NCBI RefSeq assembly: GCF_020880815.1
Contig: NZ_JAJITD010000018.1
Location: 1-64,000 of the forward strand
Length of the DNA: 64,000 bases
Direction: 5' to 3'
From: Paraburkholderia sejongensis
GTDB taxonomy: Bacteria; Pseudomonadota; Gammaproteobacteria; Burkholderiales; Burkholderiaceae
A program made the translations under genes and the position numbers. Below the pieces are notes generated by a model. The model was given only the letters and a program-made list of their open reading frames with translations. It had not been told where the DNA came from and ran no database searches. The stretch's first letter is position 1, and the number at the start of each line of letters is the position of its first letter. Of this stretch, positions 16,539 to 26,165 are shown one piece after another.

Positions 16539-18329
16539 TTAGCCCGCCAGCCAGCGCTCGCGGGCCTTGCGCGCGGCAGGACGGTTATCGCCGACCGCCA
16601 GCTTGTAGCGCGCCGCCTCGGGACCGTCGAGCTTGAGCTGGGCGACGCGCAGCTCGTCGCGGCGGAACGCATGCACTTCGAACTTCGCGCCCGGCTGATA
16701 GCGGCTCAGCAATGCGTCGATATTGCCGCCGGTCACGCGCAGGCCGTCGAGCGCGATCAGCACGTCGCCGGCTGAAAGACCGGCCTTCTGCGCGGCGCTG
16801 CCTTCGTGTACCGCCGCGAGCGTGCAATCGGCGCCGCCGCGCAACCGCACGCCGAGCGACGGCTTGCCGTTGCGGTCGAAATCCGGCGCAAGCGTCACGC
16901 CGAACGGCGCGAGCAGTTCGGCGAGCGGCAGATCGCGCGTGCCGCGCACGCCCTCGGCGAACAGCTCGGCCAGTTGCGCGCCGCTCGCCTCGGCGAACAG
17001 CGCCTCGACCTCGCTTTCGCCGACGCCGACCGGCTTGCCCCGGTAGAAGTCGCGGCCGAAGCGCTGCCACAGCAGACGCATCACGTCATCGAGCGATTTG
17101 CGGTTGCCGGTCTGCGCGCGAATCGTCAGATCGAACGCGAGCGCGAGCAGCGAGCCCTTCGTGTAATAGCTGACGATAGCGTTCGGCGCGTTCTCGTCCT
17201 GGCGGTAGTACTTGACCCACGCGTCGAACGAACTTTCGGCGACGCTCTGCTTGAGCCGCCCGCTGCCGCGCTGCACGCCGCCGATCACCTTGCCGAGCAG
17301 CCCGAAATAATCGTCCGGCGAGATCACGCCGCTGCGCACGAGGATCAGATCGTCGTAATACGACGTGAAGCCTTCGAACAGCCACAGCAGCGACGTGTAA
17401 TTTTCGACGCTCAGATCGTACGGCGCGAACGCTGCCGGCTTGATGCGCTTCACGTTCCACGTGTGGAAGTATTCGTGACTGCACAGGCCGAGATAGGTCC
17501 GGTAGCCGTCGCTCATCGCGTTGCGGCCCTGCACCGGCAGATCGGTGCGATTACAGATCAATGCGGTCGACGCACGGTGTTCGAGCCCGCCGTAACCGTC
17601 GCTGACCGCCTGGGTCATGAACACATAGCGCTCGACCGGCGCCTTTTTCGACTTCGGCTCGAACAGCGCGATCTGCGCCTCGCAGATGCGCTTCAGGTCC
17701 TTGCACAACCGCTCCATGTCGAGCCCAATCACGCGACCGCCGATCACCACGTCGTGCGGCACGCCGTGCGCGCTGAAGGTGGCGAGCGCGAATTCGCCGA
17801 GTGTCACAGGATGGTCGATCAGTTCGTCATAGTTCTGCGCGCGGTACTCGCCGAAGCCGTAACGCTTGGTGCCGCGCGCTTCCGGCAGTGCGGTCGCCAC
17901 GCGCCAGCCGCGATACGCGGCGCCCTGCGGCTTCTGGATGTCGACCACGCACGGCGCGTCCTCGTGACCGAGCGGCGCAAGGAACACGCTGGTGCCGTTG
18001 AAGAATCCGATCGTGTCGTCCAGATGCGCGGCGCGCACCGACAGGTCCCACGCGTACACCTCGTAGCGCAGCGTCAGCGCACCCTTCACCGGCGCGGCCT
18101 GCCACGTGTGCTTGTCGATCTTCTCGACGCGCACCTTGCGGCCCGCGTCGTTGACCGCGCGCAGCGTGACGATGTTGCGCGCGAACTCGCGCACCATGTA
18201 GCTGCCCGGAATCCACACCGGCAACATGAAGCGCTGGCCGGCCGGGTCGGGGTCGGCGACGGTCACGGTGACTTCGAACAGGTGGGCGGCGGGTTGACTC
18301 GGAACGATGGTGTAGCGGATCGGCTTCAT
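16539..18329 (-). CDS. M61 family peptidase with PDZ domain
   Basis: A 596-aa M61 (glycyl aminopeptidase-like) metallopeptidase. The zinc motif HEYFH is at H285-E286-H289 in LCSHEYFHTWNVKRIKP, and the third ligand is expected in the following LWLFEGFTSYYDD segment. A PDZ domain lies near the C-terminus (about residues 490-560: SLGVRLRGG, AAQKAGLSAGDVLIALDG). No signal peptide is evident, so a cytoplasmic location is likely. The substrate is unknown. dsbC lies upstream in the same direction, separated by a hairpin. Confidence 0.85.
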   Translation of the reverse strand: MKPIRYTIVPSQPAAHLFEVTVTVADPDPAGQRFMLPVWIPGSYMVREFARNIVTLRAVNDAGRKVRVEKIDKHTWQAAPVKGALTLRYEVYAWDLSVRAAHLDDTIGFFNGTSVFLAPLGHEDAPCVVDIQKPQGAAYRGWRVATALPEARGTKRYGFGEYRAQNYDELIDHPVTLGEFALATFSAHGVPHDVVIGGRVIGLDMERLCKDLKRICEAQIALFEPKSKKAPVERYVFMTQAVSDGYGGLEHRASTALICNRTDLPVQGRNAMSDGYRTYLGLCSHEYFHTWNVKRIKPAAFAPYDLSVENYTSLLWLFEGFTSYYDDLILVRSGVISPDDYFGLLGKVIGGVQRGSGRLKQSVAESSFDAWVKYYRQDENAPNAIVSYYTKGSLLALAFDLTIRAQTGNRKSLDDVMRLLWQRFGRDFYRGKPVGVGESEVEALFAEASGAQLAELFAEGVRGTRDLPLAELLAPFGVTLAPDFDRNGKPSLGVRLRGGADCTLAAVHEGSAAQKAGLSAGDVLIALDGLRVTGGNIDALLSRYQPGAKFEVHAFRRDELRVAQLKLDGPEAARYKLAVGDNRPAARKARERWLAG

Positions 18330-18385
18330 CAGTGGGAATAGGCAGAGGTCGGAAAGTGAGACGAAGGAATTCGGAGCTTGATGCG

Positions 18386-18413
18386 AAAGGAGGCGCTGCG
18401 CGCGCCTCCTTTT
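18386..18413 (-). terminator. Probable terminator downstream of dsbC
   Basis: An 11-base perfect stem, AAAGGAGGCGC (18386-18396) with its complement at 18402-18412 around a five-base loop. The flanking T run on the minus strand is short, so it may attenuate rather than fully stop dsbC transcripts entering the M61 gene. Confidence 0.55.
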
Positions 18414-18471
18414 GTCTCACGCGTTGCACGCCCGGGGCGCGCATTGCGGAGAATATTGCCCGCCAGTGCGC

Positions 18472-19197
18472 TCAGTGCACCGCGGACATTTCGCGATCCA
18501 GCCGCTCGGCCGGCACCGCGCCGGGCAGGCGGCGACCGTCGGCGAGGAACACCGTCGGCGTGCCTTCGACGTTCATCGAACGGCCGAGCGCGAGGTTCTT
18601 GTCGATCGCGCCGGTGTCGCAGGTCGCGGCGGCGGTCGGCGCCTGATGGTTCTGCATCCACGATTCCCACGCCTTCGCGCGGTCCGCCGAGCACCAGATC
18701 GACTTCGACTTGGCGGTCGAGTCCGGCGACAGCACCGGATACAGGAACGTGTAGACGGTCACGTTATCGATCGAATTGAGCGTGGTTTCGAGCTGCTTGC
18801 AGTACGGGCAGTTCGGATCGGAGAACACCGCGATCTTGCGCGCGCCGGTGCCGCGCACCACTTTCACCGCGTTTGCGAACGGCAGGCTCGCGAAGTCGAT
18901 CCGGTTGGTGTCCGACAGCCGGGCCTCGGTCAGGTTCTTGCGCGTCTTCGCGTCGACCATGTCGCCGAGCATCAGGTAGTCGCCGCTGGCGTCGCTGTAA
19001 ATGATCTGCGTGCCGAGGTTCACCTCGTACAGGCCGGCGATCGGCGACTTCGTGATGCTCTTGATCGTCACGTCGGCCAGACGCGATTGCAGCGTGGCTT
19101 TGAGCTTGTCGGTGGTCTGGTCGGCCTGGGCCGAGCAGCCGAGCGTGGCGGCAGCGATCGCGAGCGCCGCGGCTGCCATGCGGAAAGTCTTTTTCAT
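18472..19197 (-). CDS. dsbC: Thiol:disulfide interchange protein DsbC
   Basis: Periplasmic disulfide isomerase of 241 aa. A signal peptide covers about residues 1-25 (MKKTFRMAAAALAIAAATLG...), with likely cleavage after AQA. An N-terminal dimerisation domain precedes the thioredoxin fold carrying the active site C130-P-Y-C133. A second cysteine pair (C169, C193) matches the structural disulfide of DsbC. The cis-proline segment EGTPTVFLADGRRLPG is intact. The active-site dipeptide differs from E. coli CGYC. DsbD is not nearby. Confidence 0.9.
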   Translation of the reverse strand: MKKTFRMAAAALAIAAATLGCSAQADQTTDKLKATLQSRLADVTIKSITKSPIAGLYEVNLGTQIIYSDASGDYLMLGDMVDAKTRKNLTEARLSDTNRIDFASLPFANAVKVVRGTGARKIAVFSDPNCPYCKQLETTLNSIDNVTVYTFLYPVLSPDSTAKSKSIWCSADRAKAWESWMQNHQAPTAAATCDTGAIDKNLALGRSMNVEGTPTVFLADGRRLPGAVPAERLDREMSAVH

Positions 19198-19453
19198 GCT
19201 GGAGTCCTGGGTTCAGTCGCGCATCGCGCGTTTTTTTTCACGTTCGGCGGCGCTGTTCGGTACCGCGCCTTGGTTCCGCGCCTTGGTTCCGCGCTCTCCC
19301 ACCGTTTCGGGTCGGATCGCAACCGGTCGATCCGCTCATGATACCTGCCCCGGCCGCGGCTCACCGGCCATCGGCTATCTTCACGGCGCCGGGCGGCGGG
19401 GGGCGGTTCGCCCGGCGCGTAGCCTCGGGCGTAGCCAAGGACCTAGCAGGCGC

Positions 19454-20626
19454 TCAGCCGAGCGCGGCCGACACCAGCCAGCGCTTGATCAACGGCTGCG
19501 CGCCGACCAGCGCCATACCGGTGTTGCGCACCGCGCGCGCGAGCGGCCCGGGTACCGAGAACAGTTTCTGCAGGCCGTCGGTCGCGATCATCAGTGCACG
19601 AATGTCCTCGCGGCGCGAGCGTTCGTAACGGCGCAGCAGCACCATGTCGCCGAGATCGCGAAACGACTCCTTGCCGGCGACCGTGCTGGCGAGCGCGGCG
19701 ACGTCGCGCAAACCGAGGTTCATTCCCTGGCCGGCGAGCGGATGGATCAGATGCGCGGCATCGCCGACCAGTGCAACACGCGGCGCGACCAGCCGGTCCA
19801 CCGTTTGCAGCGCTAGCGGGAAGCCTTGCGCGGGCGTCACGCATTCGAGCGCGCCGAACTGGCCGCCCGTCACCCGCTCCACTTCCGCCGCGAGCCGTTC
19901 GGGATCGAGCGCGAGCAGTTGCTCCGCGTGCTCGGTGCGCGCGGACCAGACCAGCGACACATGGCCGTCCGGCATCGGCAGCAGCGCGATGATTTCGCCG
20001 TCGCGGAACCATTGGTACGCAGTCTCGCCGTGCGGCCGCTCCGCCTTGAAATTGGCGACCACGCCGGTCTGCTTGTAGTCGCGCCGCACCATCTTCGAAC
20101 CGATCTGCGCACGCACCCACGAATGCGCGCCGTCCGCGCCGACCACCAGATCCGCCGCGAGCACGTTGCCGTTGGCGAGGCCGACGCTGGCGCTGTCGGC
20201 GGTGAAATCGAGCGCCTGCGCACGCGAGTCGATCCAGTTCAGATTCGGCTGGAAGCGCAGCGCCGCATCGAGCGAGCGTTCGATCACCGACGATTCGACG
20301 ATCCACGCGAGCTGCGGCACCGATGCCTGGAAAGCGGAGAAATGCAGTTCGGCATGCGCGTCGCCGTAGACGCGCATGTCGTAGACCGGCCCGAGCCGCG
20401 CGTGATCGAGCGCCTGCCAGACCCGCAGCCGTTCGAGCAACGCCTGCGAACTCGACGACAGCGCGTACACCCGCGAGTCGAAGGCAGCGCCGGCGGGCAG
20501 CGCCGCGCACGGCTGCGCGAGTAGCGCGACACGCAGTCCGGCTTGCGTGAGCGCGAGCGCCGCGGTCTTGCCGACGAGCCCGCCGCCGATCACCGCGGCA
20601 TCGAAAGTCTGGTGGTGTGCGTTCAT
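19454..20626 (-). CDS. UbiH/UbiF/COQ6-type FAD-dependent ubiquinone hydroxylase
   Basis: FAD-dependent aromatic monooxygenase of 390 aa, inferred to hydroxylate a ring position during ubiquinone biosynthesis. The dinucleotide-binding motif VIGGGLVGKTAALALTQAG is at the N-terminus, the DG motif VVGADGAHSWVR is central, and GDAAHLIHPLAGQGMNLGLRD binds the FAD ribityl. Which ring carbon it hydroxylates cannot be told from sequence. It lies upstream of dsbC on the same strand with a gap of about 255 bases. Confidence 0.85.
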   Translation of the reverse strand: MNAHHQTFDAAVIGGGLVGKTAALALTQAGLRVALLAQPCAALPAGAAFDSRVYALSSSSQALLERLRVWQALDHARLGPVYDMRVYGDAHAELHFSAFQASVPQLAWIVESSVIERSLDAALRFQPNLNWIDSRAQALDFTADSASVGLANGNVLAADLVVGADGAHSWVRAQIGSKMVRRDYKQTGVVANFKAERPHGETAYQWFRDGEIIALLPMPDGHVSLVWSARTEHAEQLLALDPERLAAEVERVTGGQFGALECVTPAQGFPLALQTVDRLVAPRVALVGDAAHLIHPLAGQGMNLGLRDVAALASTVAGKESFRDLGDMVLLRRYERSRREDIRALMIATDGLQKLFSVPGPLARAVRNTGMALVGAQPLIKRWLVSAALG

Positions 20627-20769
20627 CCGCGCATTATAGCCGCGGGGGTTGCGGGGGACGGATCGATGGACGCGGCATTTCGCGCCCGCTGGAACGCGCT
20701 GCCGCGCTGGGTAAAAAGGGTGCCGGCGCTAATGCGGGATGTGAGTGGTGTCAGTGCCGTTCGGGCCGG

Positions 20770-21138
20770 TCAGTGCGCCGCGCCGCTGGCCGCGAGCGCC
20801 GCGTTGGCCTCGCGCATGCGCATGAACTCCCGATCGGACGACAGGTTGCGCCACGCGGCCGCTTCGAGCTGCGCCTTGCGATCGCGCTGATCGCCGCGCA
20901 CCGCGCAGTCGGGGAACACGCGGTCGAACACCTGCCACAGCGAGTCGAAGTCGTTCTTGTCGGCGAACCGCGCGATGCTCGCCCGGTCCTCGTGCGACAG
21001 ATGGCTGGTCAGGCAGTCGATCGTCTGGCGGTCCGTGGTGGCCTGGGCTTCGTCGAAATTCGGCGCGACCCATGTGACCACGACGCCCACCACGATCGCG
21101 ACCGCGGCTGCGGTTCCCACCCATCCAATGATTCGCAC
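20770..21138 (-). CDS. Conserved hypothetical membrane-anchored protein
   Basis: A 122-aa protein with one N-terminal hydrophobic segment at about residues 5-26 (GWVGTAAAVAIVVGVVVTWV), then a soluble domain rich in charged residues. The segment behaves as a signal anchor or signal peptide. Two cysteines (in IDCLTSH and PDCAVRG) could form a disulfide outside the cytoplasm. I do not recognise the family. It is divergent from ychF and upstream of the UbiH-type gene. Confidence 0.65.
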   Translation of the reverse strand: MRIIGWVGTAAAVAIVVGVVVTWVAPNFDEAQATTDRQTIDCLTSHLSHEDRASIARFADKNDFDSLWQVFDRVFPDCAVRGDQRDRKAQLEAAAWRNLSSDREFMRMREANAALAASGAAH

Positions 21139-21406
21139 GCTGCTCCCCCGAGAAATAAGCTCTGCCGGCTTTGGACAGACGATTCTACAGGGGCTGCGGG
21201 CAAATGCGCGGACCGGCCGCCGCAGGCGAACGGGTTACAATTGCGCTTTCCGTGAAAACTCGCACTCAATCGTCGAGCCAACGCCCCGATCGGGTGACTT
21301 GTCCGCTCCGCTGAGCCCGCCGCGCGCCGCCCTGCGCAACGGCGTTCCAGATCCCCGCCCAGCGTCGAGCGCATCACGCAACTTACTGATTCACTGAAGG
21401 ATTTCC

Positions 21407-22501
21407 ATGAGCCTCAAATGCGGCATCGTCGGCCTGCCCAACGTCGGCAAGTCCACCCTGTTCAACGCGCTGACCAAGGCGGGCATCGCCGCCGAAAACT
21501 ACCCGTTCTGCACGATCGAGCCGAATGTCGGCGTGGTCGAAGTGCCGGACGCGCGTCTGAAGGCGCTCGCCGAAATCGTCAAGCCTGAGCGCATCCTGCC
21601 CGCGGTGGTCGAATTCGTCGACATCGCCGGTCTGGTGGCCGGTGCGAGCAAGGGCGAAGGCCTGGGCAACCAGTTCCTCGCGAACATCCGCGAAACCGAC
21701 GCGATCACGCACGTGGTGCGCTGCTTCGAGGACGACAACGTGATTCACGTCGCCAACAAGGTCGATCCGCTGTCGGACATCGAAGTGATCAACACCGAAC
21801 TCGCGCTCGCCGACCTCGCGACCGTCGAAAAGGCGCTCGCGCGCTACTCGAAGGCGGCCAAATCGGGCAACGACAAGGAAGCCGTGAAGAACGCGGCGGT
21901 GCTCGAAAAGGTCCGCGTGCAGCTCGACCAGGCCAAGCCGGTGCGCGCGTTGCAGTTGTCGGAGGAAGAACAGGCGACCCTCAAGCCGTTCTGCCTGATC
22001 ACCGCGAAGCCGACCATGTACGTCGCCAACGTGAAGGACGACGGCTTCGAGAACAACCCGCACCTCGACGCGGTCAAGAAGTTCGCGGCCGCCGAAAACG
22101 CGCCGGTGGTGGCCGTGTGCGCGGCGGTCGAAGCGGAAATCGCCGACCTCGACGAAGCCGACATGGAAGTGTTTCTCGCCGACATGGGGATGGACGAGCC
22201 GGGCCTGAACCGGGTGATCCGCGCGGGCTTCCGCCTGCTCGGTCTGCAGACCTACTTCACGGCCGGCGTGAAGGAAGTGCGCGCGTGGACGATCCATATC
22301 GGCGACACTGCACCGAAGGCGGCCGGCGCGATCCACACCGACTTCGAGCGCGGCTTCATCCGCGCGCAAACCATCGGCTTCGACGACTTCATCGCGTACA
22401 AGGGCGAACAAGGCGCGAAGGAAGCCGGCAAGATGCGCGCGGAAGGCAAGGAATACGTGGTGCACGACGGCGACGTGATGAACTTCCTGTTCAACGTGTA
22501 A
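21407..22501 (+). CDS. ychF: Ribosome-binding ATPase YchF
   Basis: Obg-like P-loop NTPase of 364 aa that prefers ATP over GTP and associates with ribosomes. The P-loop GLPNVGKST is at residues 9-17. Switch II region VDIAGLVAGASKGEGLGN and the atypical specificity motif YVANVKDDG follow. The C-terminal TGS domain shows LQTYFTAGVKEVRAWTI and FERGFIRAQTIGFDDF. Length is normal. A strong terminator lies about 80 bases downstream. Confidence 0.96.
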   Translation: MSLKCGIVGLPNVGKSTLFNALTKAGIAAENYPFCTIEPNVGVVEVPDARLKALAEIVKPERILPAVVEFVDIAGLVAGASKGEGLGNQFLANIRETDAITHVVRCFEDDNVIHVANKVDPLSDIEVINTELALADLATVEKALARYSKAAKSGNDKEAVKNAAVLEKVRVQLDQAKPVRALQLSEEEQATLKPFCLITAKPTMYVANVKDDGFENNPHLDAVKKFAAAENAPVVAVCAAVEAEIADLDEADMEVFLADMGMDEPGLNRVIRAGFRLLGLQTYFTAGVKEVRAWTIHIGDTAPKAAGAIHTDFERGFIRAQTIGFDDFIAYKGEQGAKEAGKMRAEGKEYVVHDGDVMNFLFNV

Positions 22502-22580
22502 AAGCAAAGCGCCGCGCCGGATCACGACCGGCGCGCACCGCATCGAGCCATGCGCCCCCGCGGCGGATGTGCGTTCAGAA

Positions 22581-22605
22581 AAGCCCGCGTCCAGCGGGCT
22601 TTTTT
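22581..22605 (+). terminator. Intrinsic terminator after ychF
   Basis: AAGCCCGC (22581-22588) and its complement (22594-22601) form a GC-rich hairpin with a five-base loop, followed by a T run to 22605. Confidence 0.88.
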
Positions 22606-22860
22606 CATATGGCCGATACGGTCCCGCGCAGGACTGCCAACCAACCCTGCCTCCAGCGCGGGCAGAAACTCCTGTCTTCGCCCCCGCCTGCCCGGCCTCC
22701 CGCCATTTATTTCCGTTTCATGACAGCCGATGTTAAATTGCGGCTTCCGGCGCCCGCCACGAGCCTTTCGCGCCGCCCGGCCTTCGACGCCGGAATGTCA
22801 TCGAACCAAAATAGAATCGCGCGATCCGCATCCGCGCCAGTGCGCACAGGAGACAAATCG
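22606..22860. other. ugp operon upstream region
   Basis: Non-coding region before ugpB. It holds a weak promoter-like TTAAAT (22733-22738). On the minus strand it holds CTGTCAT, one half of a Pho-box-like direct repeat (plus-strand ATGACAG at 22720-22726); the second half is poorly conserved. A clear AGGAGA ribosome binding site precedes the ugpB ATG. Confidence 0.35.
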
Positions 22861-24186
22861 ATGAATTGCAAGCCGCTGTTCCGTTCGCTATCGGTCGCCG
22901 CAGTACTGAGCGTCGGCCTCAGCCAGGCCGCCCACGCCGCCACCGAAATCCAGTTCTGGCACGCGATGGAAGCCGCACTCGGCGAACGTCTGAACGACAT
23001 CGCGAACGACTTCAACAAATCGCAAAGCGACTACAAGATCGTGCCGGTGTTCAAGGGCACCTACGACCAGACGCTCGCGGCCGGCATCGCCGCTTACCGC
23101 AGCGGCAACGCGCCGGCGATCCTGCAGGTCTACGAAGTCGGCACCGCGACGATGATGCAGGCCAAAAAGGCAATCGTTCCGGTCACCGAAGTATTCAGAA
23201 ACGCCGGCGTGCCGCTCGACCAGAAGGCCTTCGTGCCGACCATCGCCAGCTACTACAGCGACCCGAAAACCGGCGAGCTGATCTCGATGCCGTTCAACAG
23301 CTCGACGCCGGTGCTGTACTACAACAAGGACGCGTTCAAGAAAGCCGGCCTCGATCCGAATCAGCCGCCGAAGACCTGGGCCGAACTGCATGCCGACGCG
23401 CAGAAGCTGAAGGCCGCGGGCATGTCGTGCGGCTACTCGTCGGGCTGGCAGAGCTGGATTCAGCTCGAAAACTACAGCGCGTGGCATGCGGCGCCGTTCG
23501 CATCGAAGAACAACGGCTTCGACGGCCTCGACGCGCAGCTCGAATTCAACAAGCCGCTGCAGGTCGCGCACATCCAGTTCCTGCAGAACATGGGCAAGGA
23601 CGGCACCTTCACCTATGTCGGCCGCAAGGACGAACCGGTATCGAAGTTCTATAGCGGCGACTGCGGGATCATCACGAACTCGTCGGGCTCGCTCGCGACG
23701 ATCAGGAAGTACGCGAAGTTCAACTTCGGCACCGGCATGATGCCGTACGACGAGAGCGTGAAGGGCGCGCCGCAGAACGCGATCATCGGCGGAGCGAGCC
23801 TGTGGGTGCTGTCGGGCAAGGACCCGGCCGTCTACAAGGGCGTCGCAAAGTTCCTCGCGTACGTGGCCACCGCGCCGGTCGCCGCGAAATGGCACCAGGA
23901 CACCGGCTATCTGCCGATCACCACGGCCGCGTATGACCTGACCCGCCAGCAGGGCTTCTACGAAAAGAACCCGGGCAGCGACACCGCGATCCGCCAGATG
24001 CTGAACAAACCCCCGCTGCCGTTCACGAAGGGCCTGCGGCTGGGCAACATGCCGCAGATCCGCACCGTGATCGACGAAGAACTCGAGCAGGTGTGGGCGG
24101 GCAAGAAGACGCCTCAACAGGCGCTCGACTCGTCGGTGTCGCGCGGCAATGACCTGCTGCGCCGCTTCGAAAAGGCCGGCAATTAA
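22861..24186 (+). CDS. ugpB: sn-glycerol-3-phosphate ABC transporter substrate-binding protein
   Basis: Periplasmic solute-binding protein of 441 aa, family 1. The signal peptide runs to about residue 26 (LSQAAHA|ATEIQFWHAM). The mature N-terminus TEIQFWHAMEAALGERLN and internal GTYDQTLAAGIAAYRSGNAPAI, QVYEVGTATMM and MPFNSSTPVLYYNKDAFKKAGLDP match UgpB. The ATG at 22861 is preceded by AGGAGA. It captures glycerol-3-phosphate or its diesters for UgpAEC. It is separated from ugpA by 155 bases containing a strong hairpin. Confidence 0.92.
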   Translation: MNCKPLFRSLSVAAVLSVGLSQAAHAATEIQFWHAMEAALGERLNDIANDFNKSQSDYKIVPVFKGTYDQTLAAGIAAYRSGNAPAILQVYEVGTATMMQAKKAIVPVTEVFRNAGVPLDQKAFVPTIASYYSDPKTGELISMPFNSSTPVLYYNKDAFKKAGLDPNQPPKTWAELHADAQKLKAAGMSCGYSSGWQSWIQLENYSAWHAAPFASKNNGFDGLDAQLEFNKPLQVAHIQFLQNMGKDGTFTYVGRKDEPVSKFYSGDCGIITNSSGSLATIRKYAKFNFGTGMMPYDESVKGAPQNAIIGGASLWVLSGKDPAVYKGVAKFLAYVATAPVAAKWHQDTGYLPITTAAYDLTRQQGFYEKNPGSDTAIRQMLNKPPLPFTKGLRLGNMPQIRTVIDEELEQVWAGKKTPQQALDSSVSRGNDLLRRFEKAGN

Positions 24187-24235
24187 GTCGACAACCAAGT
24201 CGGCAACGTGGTTCGCAAACAGGCTGGCAACCGAA

Positions 24236-24314
24236 CCGGCCGCGCGGCCGGCACACCCGGGCGGCACATCCGCCGCCTGCTAACCGGGTTCCGGCGCCGC
24301 CGCGCCGGAACCCG
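24236..24314 (+). repeat. Intercistronic hairpins between ugpB and ugpA
   Basis: CGGGTTCCGGCGC (24285-24297) pairs perfectly with 24302-24314 around a four-base loop, without a following T run. A 16-base GC palindrome (24236-24251) lies upstream. Such hairpins between a binding-protein gene and its permease genes commonly protect the upstream mRNA, raising the binding protein's level; here that is inference. Confidence 0.6.
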
Positions 24315-24341
24315 TCGTTGCAGCACACCGTGGAAACTTCG

Positions 24342-25226
24342 ATGGAAAAGCGCTCCAGTTTCGGCACCAGCGCCCTGCCCTACCTGCTGGTCGGGCCGCA
24401 ACTGCTCATCACGCTGGTGTTCTTCCTGTGGCCGGCCGGCGAGGCGCTGTGGCAATCGACGCAAAGCCAGGATGCGTTCGGCACCTCCAGCCAGTTCGTC
24501 GGCCTCGCCAACTTCAGGCAGCTATTCGCCGATCCGCTCTATCTGGCGTCGTTCAATACGACGATCGTGTTCTGCGCGCTCGTCACCGTATCCGGACTCG
24601 TGATCTCGCTGCTGCTCGCTGTCTGCGCGGATCGCGTGACGCGCGGCGCGAAGCTCTATCAAACGCTGCTGATCTGGCCGTACGCGGTCGCGCCGGCGAT
24701 CGCCGCGGTGCTGTGGACGTTCCTGTTCAACCCCAGCATCGGTCTTGTCACCTTCGCGCTCGCGCGGCTCGGCGTCACGTGGAATCACGCGCTGAACCCC
24801 GGTCAGGCGATGTTCCTCGTGGTGCTCGCATCGGTCTGGCAGCAGGTCAGCTACAACTTCCTGTTTTTCTACGCGGGCCTGCAGGCGATTCCGCGCTCGC
24901 TGATCGAAGCGGCCGCGATCGACGGCGCCGGTCCGGTGCGGCGCTTCTTCGGCATCGCGCTGCCGCTGCTGTCGCCGACCACGTTCTTCCTGCTGGTGAT
25001 CAACATCACCTACGCGTTTTTCGACACCTTCCCGGTGATCGATGCCGCGACAGGCGGCGGCCCCGGCCAGGCGACCCGCACGCTGATCTACAAGATCTTC
25101 GCCGAGGGCTTCCAGGGACTCGACATCGGCAGCTCGGGCGCGCAGTCGGTCGTGCTGATGGTGATCGTCGTCGTGCTGACCGTCGTGCAATTTCGCTTCA
25201 TCGAACGCAGGGTTCAATACTCATGA
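24342..25226 (+). CDS. ugpA: sn-glycerol-3-phosphate ABC transporter permease UgpA
   Basis: Inner-membrane permease of 294 aa with about six transmembrane helices, first at residues 13-33 (LPYLLVGPQLLITLVFFLWP). The EAA loop that docks on the ATPase is EAAAIDGAGPVRRFFGIALPLLSPT. The start MEKRSSFG fits the family; in-frame TTG and GTG codons lie upstream. Its TGA overlaps the ATG of ugpE (ATGA), so the two permease subunits are translationally coupled. Confidence 0.92.
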   Translation: MEKRSSFGTSALPYLLVGPQLLITLVFFLWPAGEALWQSTQSQDAFGTSSQFVGLANFRQLFADPLYLASFNTTIVFCALVTVSGLVISLLLAVCADRVTRGAKLYQTLLIWPYAVAPAIAAVLWTFLFNPSIGLVTFALARLGVTWNHALNPGQAMFLVVLASVWQQVSYNFLFFYAGLQAIPRSLIEAAAIDGAGPVRRFFGIALPLLSPTTFFLLVINITYAFFDTFPVIDAATGGGPGQATRTLIYKIFAEGFQGLDIGSSGAQSVVLMVIVVVLTVVQFRFIERRVQYS

Positions 25227-26068
25227 TCGAGAACCGCCGCGGTTTCGACCTGTTCTGCCACGTGGTGCTGATCATCGGCGTCGCGCTGGTGGTGTTTCCG
25301 GTGTACGTCGCGTTCTGCGCGGCGACGATGAGCGAGCACGAGGTGTTCAGCGTGCCGCTGTCGCTGGTGCCGAGCACGCATCTGTTCGAGAACATCGCAA
25401 CCGTCTGGACCCAGGGGACCGGCAACGCGGCCGCGCCGTTCAACCGGATGCTGTTGAACAGTCTGGTGATGGCGCTGGTGATCGCGATCGGCAAGATCTC
25501 GGTGTCGATGATCTCCGCGTACGCGATCGTCTACTTCCGCTTCCCGTTTCGCACGCTCGCGTTCTGGCTGATTTTCATCACGCTGATGCTGCCGGTCGAA
25601 GTGCGGATCTTCCCGACCGTGCAGGTCGTGTCGTCGATGCATCTGAGCAATACCTACACCGGTCTGACGCTGCCGCTGATCGCGTCGGCCACCGCGACCT
25701 TCCTGTTCCGCCAGTTCTTCAAGACGCTGCCCGACGAACTGATGGAGGCCGCCCGGATCGACGGCGCGGGGCCGCTGCGCTTCTTCTGGGACGTGGTGCT
25801 GCCGCTGTCGCGCACCACGATGGCCGCGCTGTTCGTGATTACCTTCATCTACGGCTGGAACCAGTATCTGTGGCCGATCCTGATCACCAGCCAGCAATCG
25901 CTGATCACCGCGGTGATCGGCATCCGGGGGATGATCGCGTCGGGCGACACCGCAACCGAATGGCATCTGGTGATGACCGCGACGCTGCTGGCGATGCTGC
26001 CGCCCCTCGTGGTCGTGCTGACGATGCAGCGCTGGTTCGTGCGCGGACTGGTGGATTCGGAGAAGTGA
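25223..26068 (+). CDS. ugpE: sn-glycerol-3-phosphate ABC transporter permease UgpE
   Basis: Second permease subunit of 281 aa with six predicted membrane segments. The EAA loop is EAARIDGAGPLRFFWDVVLPLSRTT near residue 175. The start ATG overlaps the ugpA stop by four bases. It forms the translocation pore with UgpA in the inner membrane. ugpC follows after about 97 bases. Confidence 0.92.
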   Translation: MIENRRGFDLFCHVVLIIGVALVVFPVYVAFCAATMSEHEVFSVPLSLVPSTHLFENIATVWTQGTGNAAAPFNRMLLNSLVMALVIAIGKISVSMISAYAIVYFRFPFRTLAFWLIFITLMLPVEVRIFPTVQVVSSMHLSNTYTGLTLPLIASATATFLFRQFFKTLPDELMEAARIDGAGPLRFFWDVVLPLSRTTMAALFVITFIYGWNQYLWPILITSQQSLITAVIGIRGMIASGDTATEWHLVMTATLLAMLPPLVVVLTMQRWFVRGLVDSEK

Positions 26069-26165
26069 GCGGGCGCGACCGCTCCGCTCGAATCGAACCT
26101 GCGCGCGCCTCACGCTCTATCCAGAGCGACGCGCCGCAAGCACTCAAAACAAAGGTTGGAACCGC

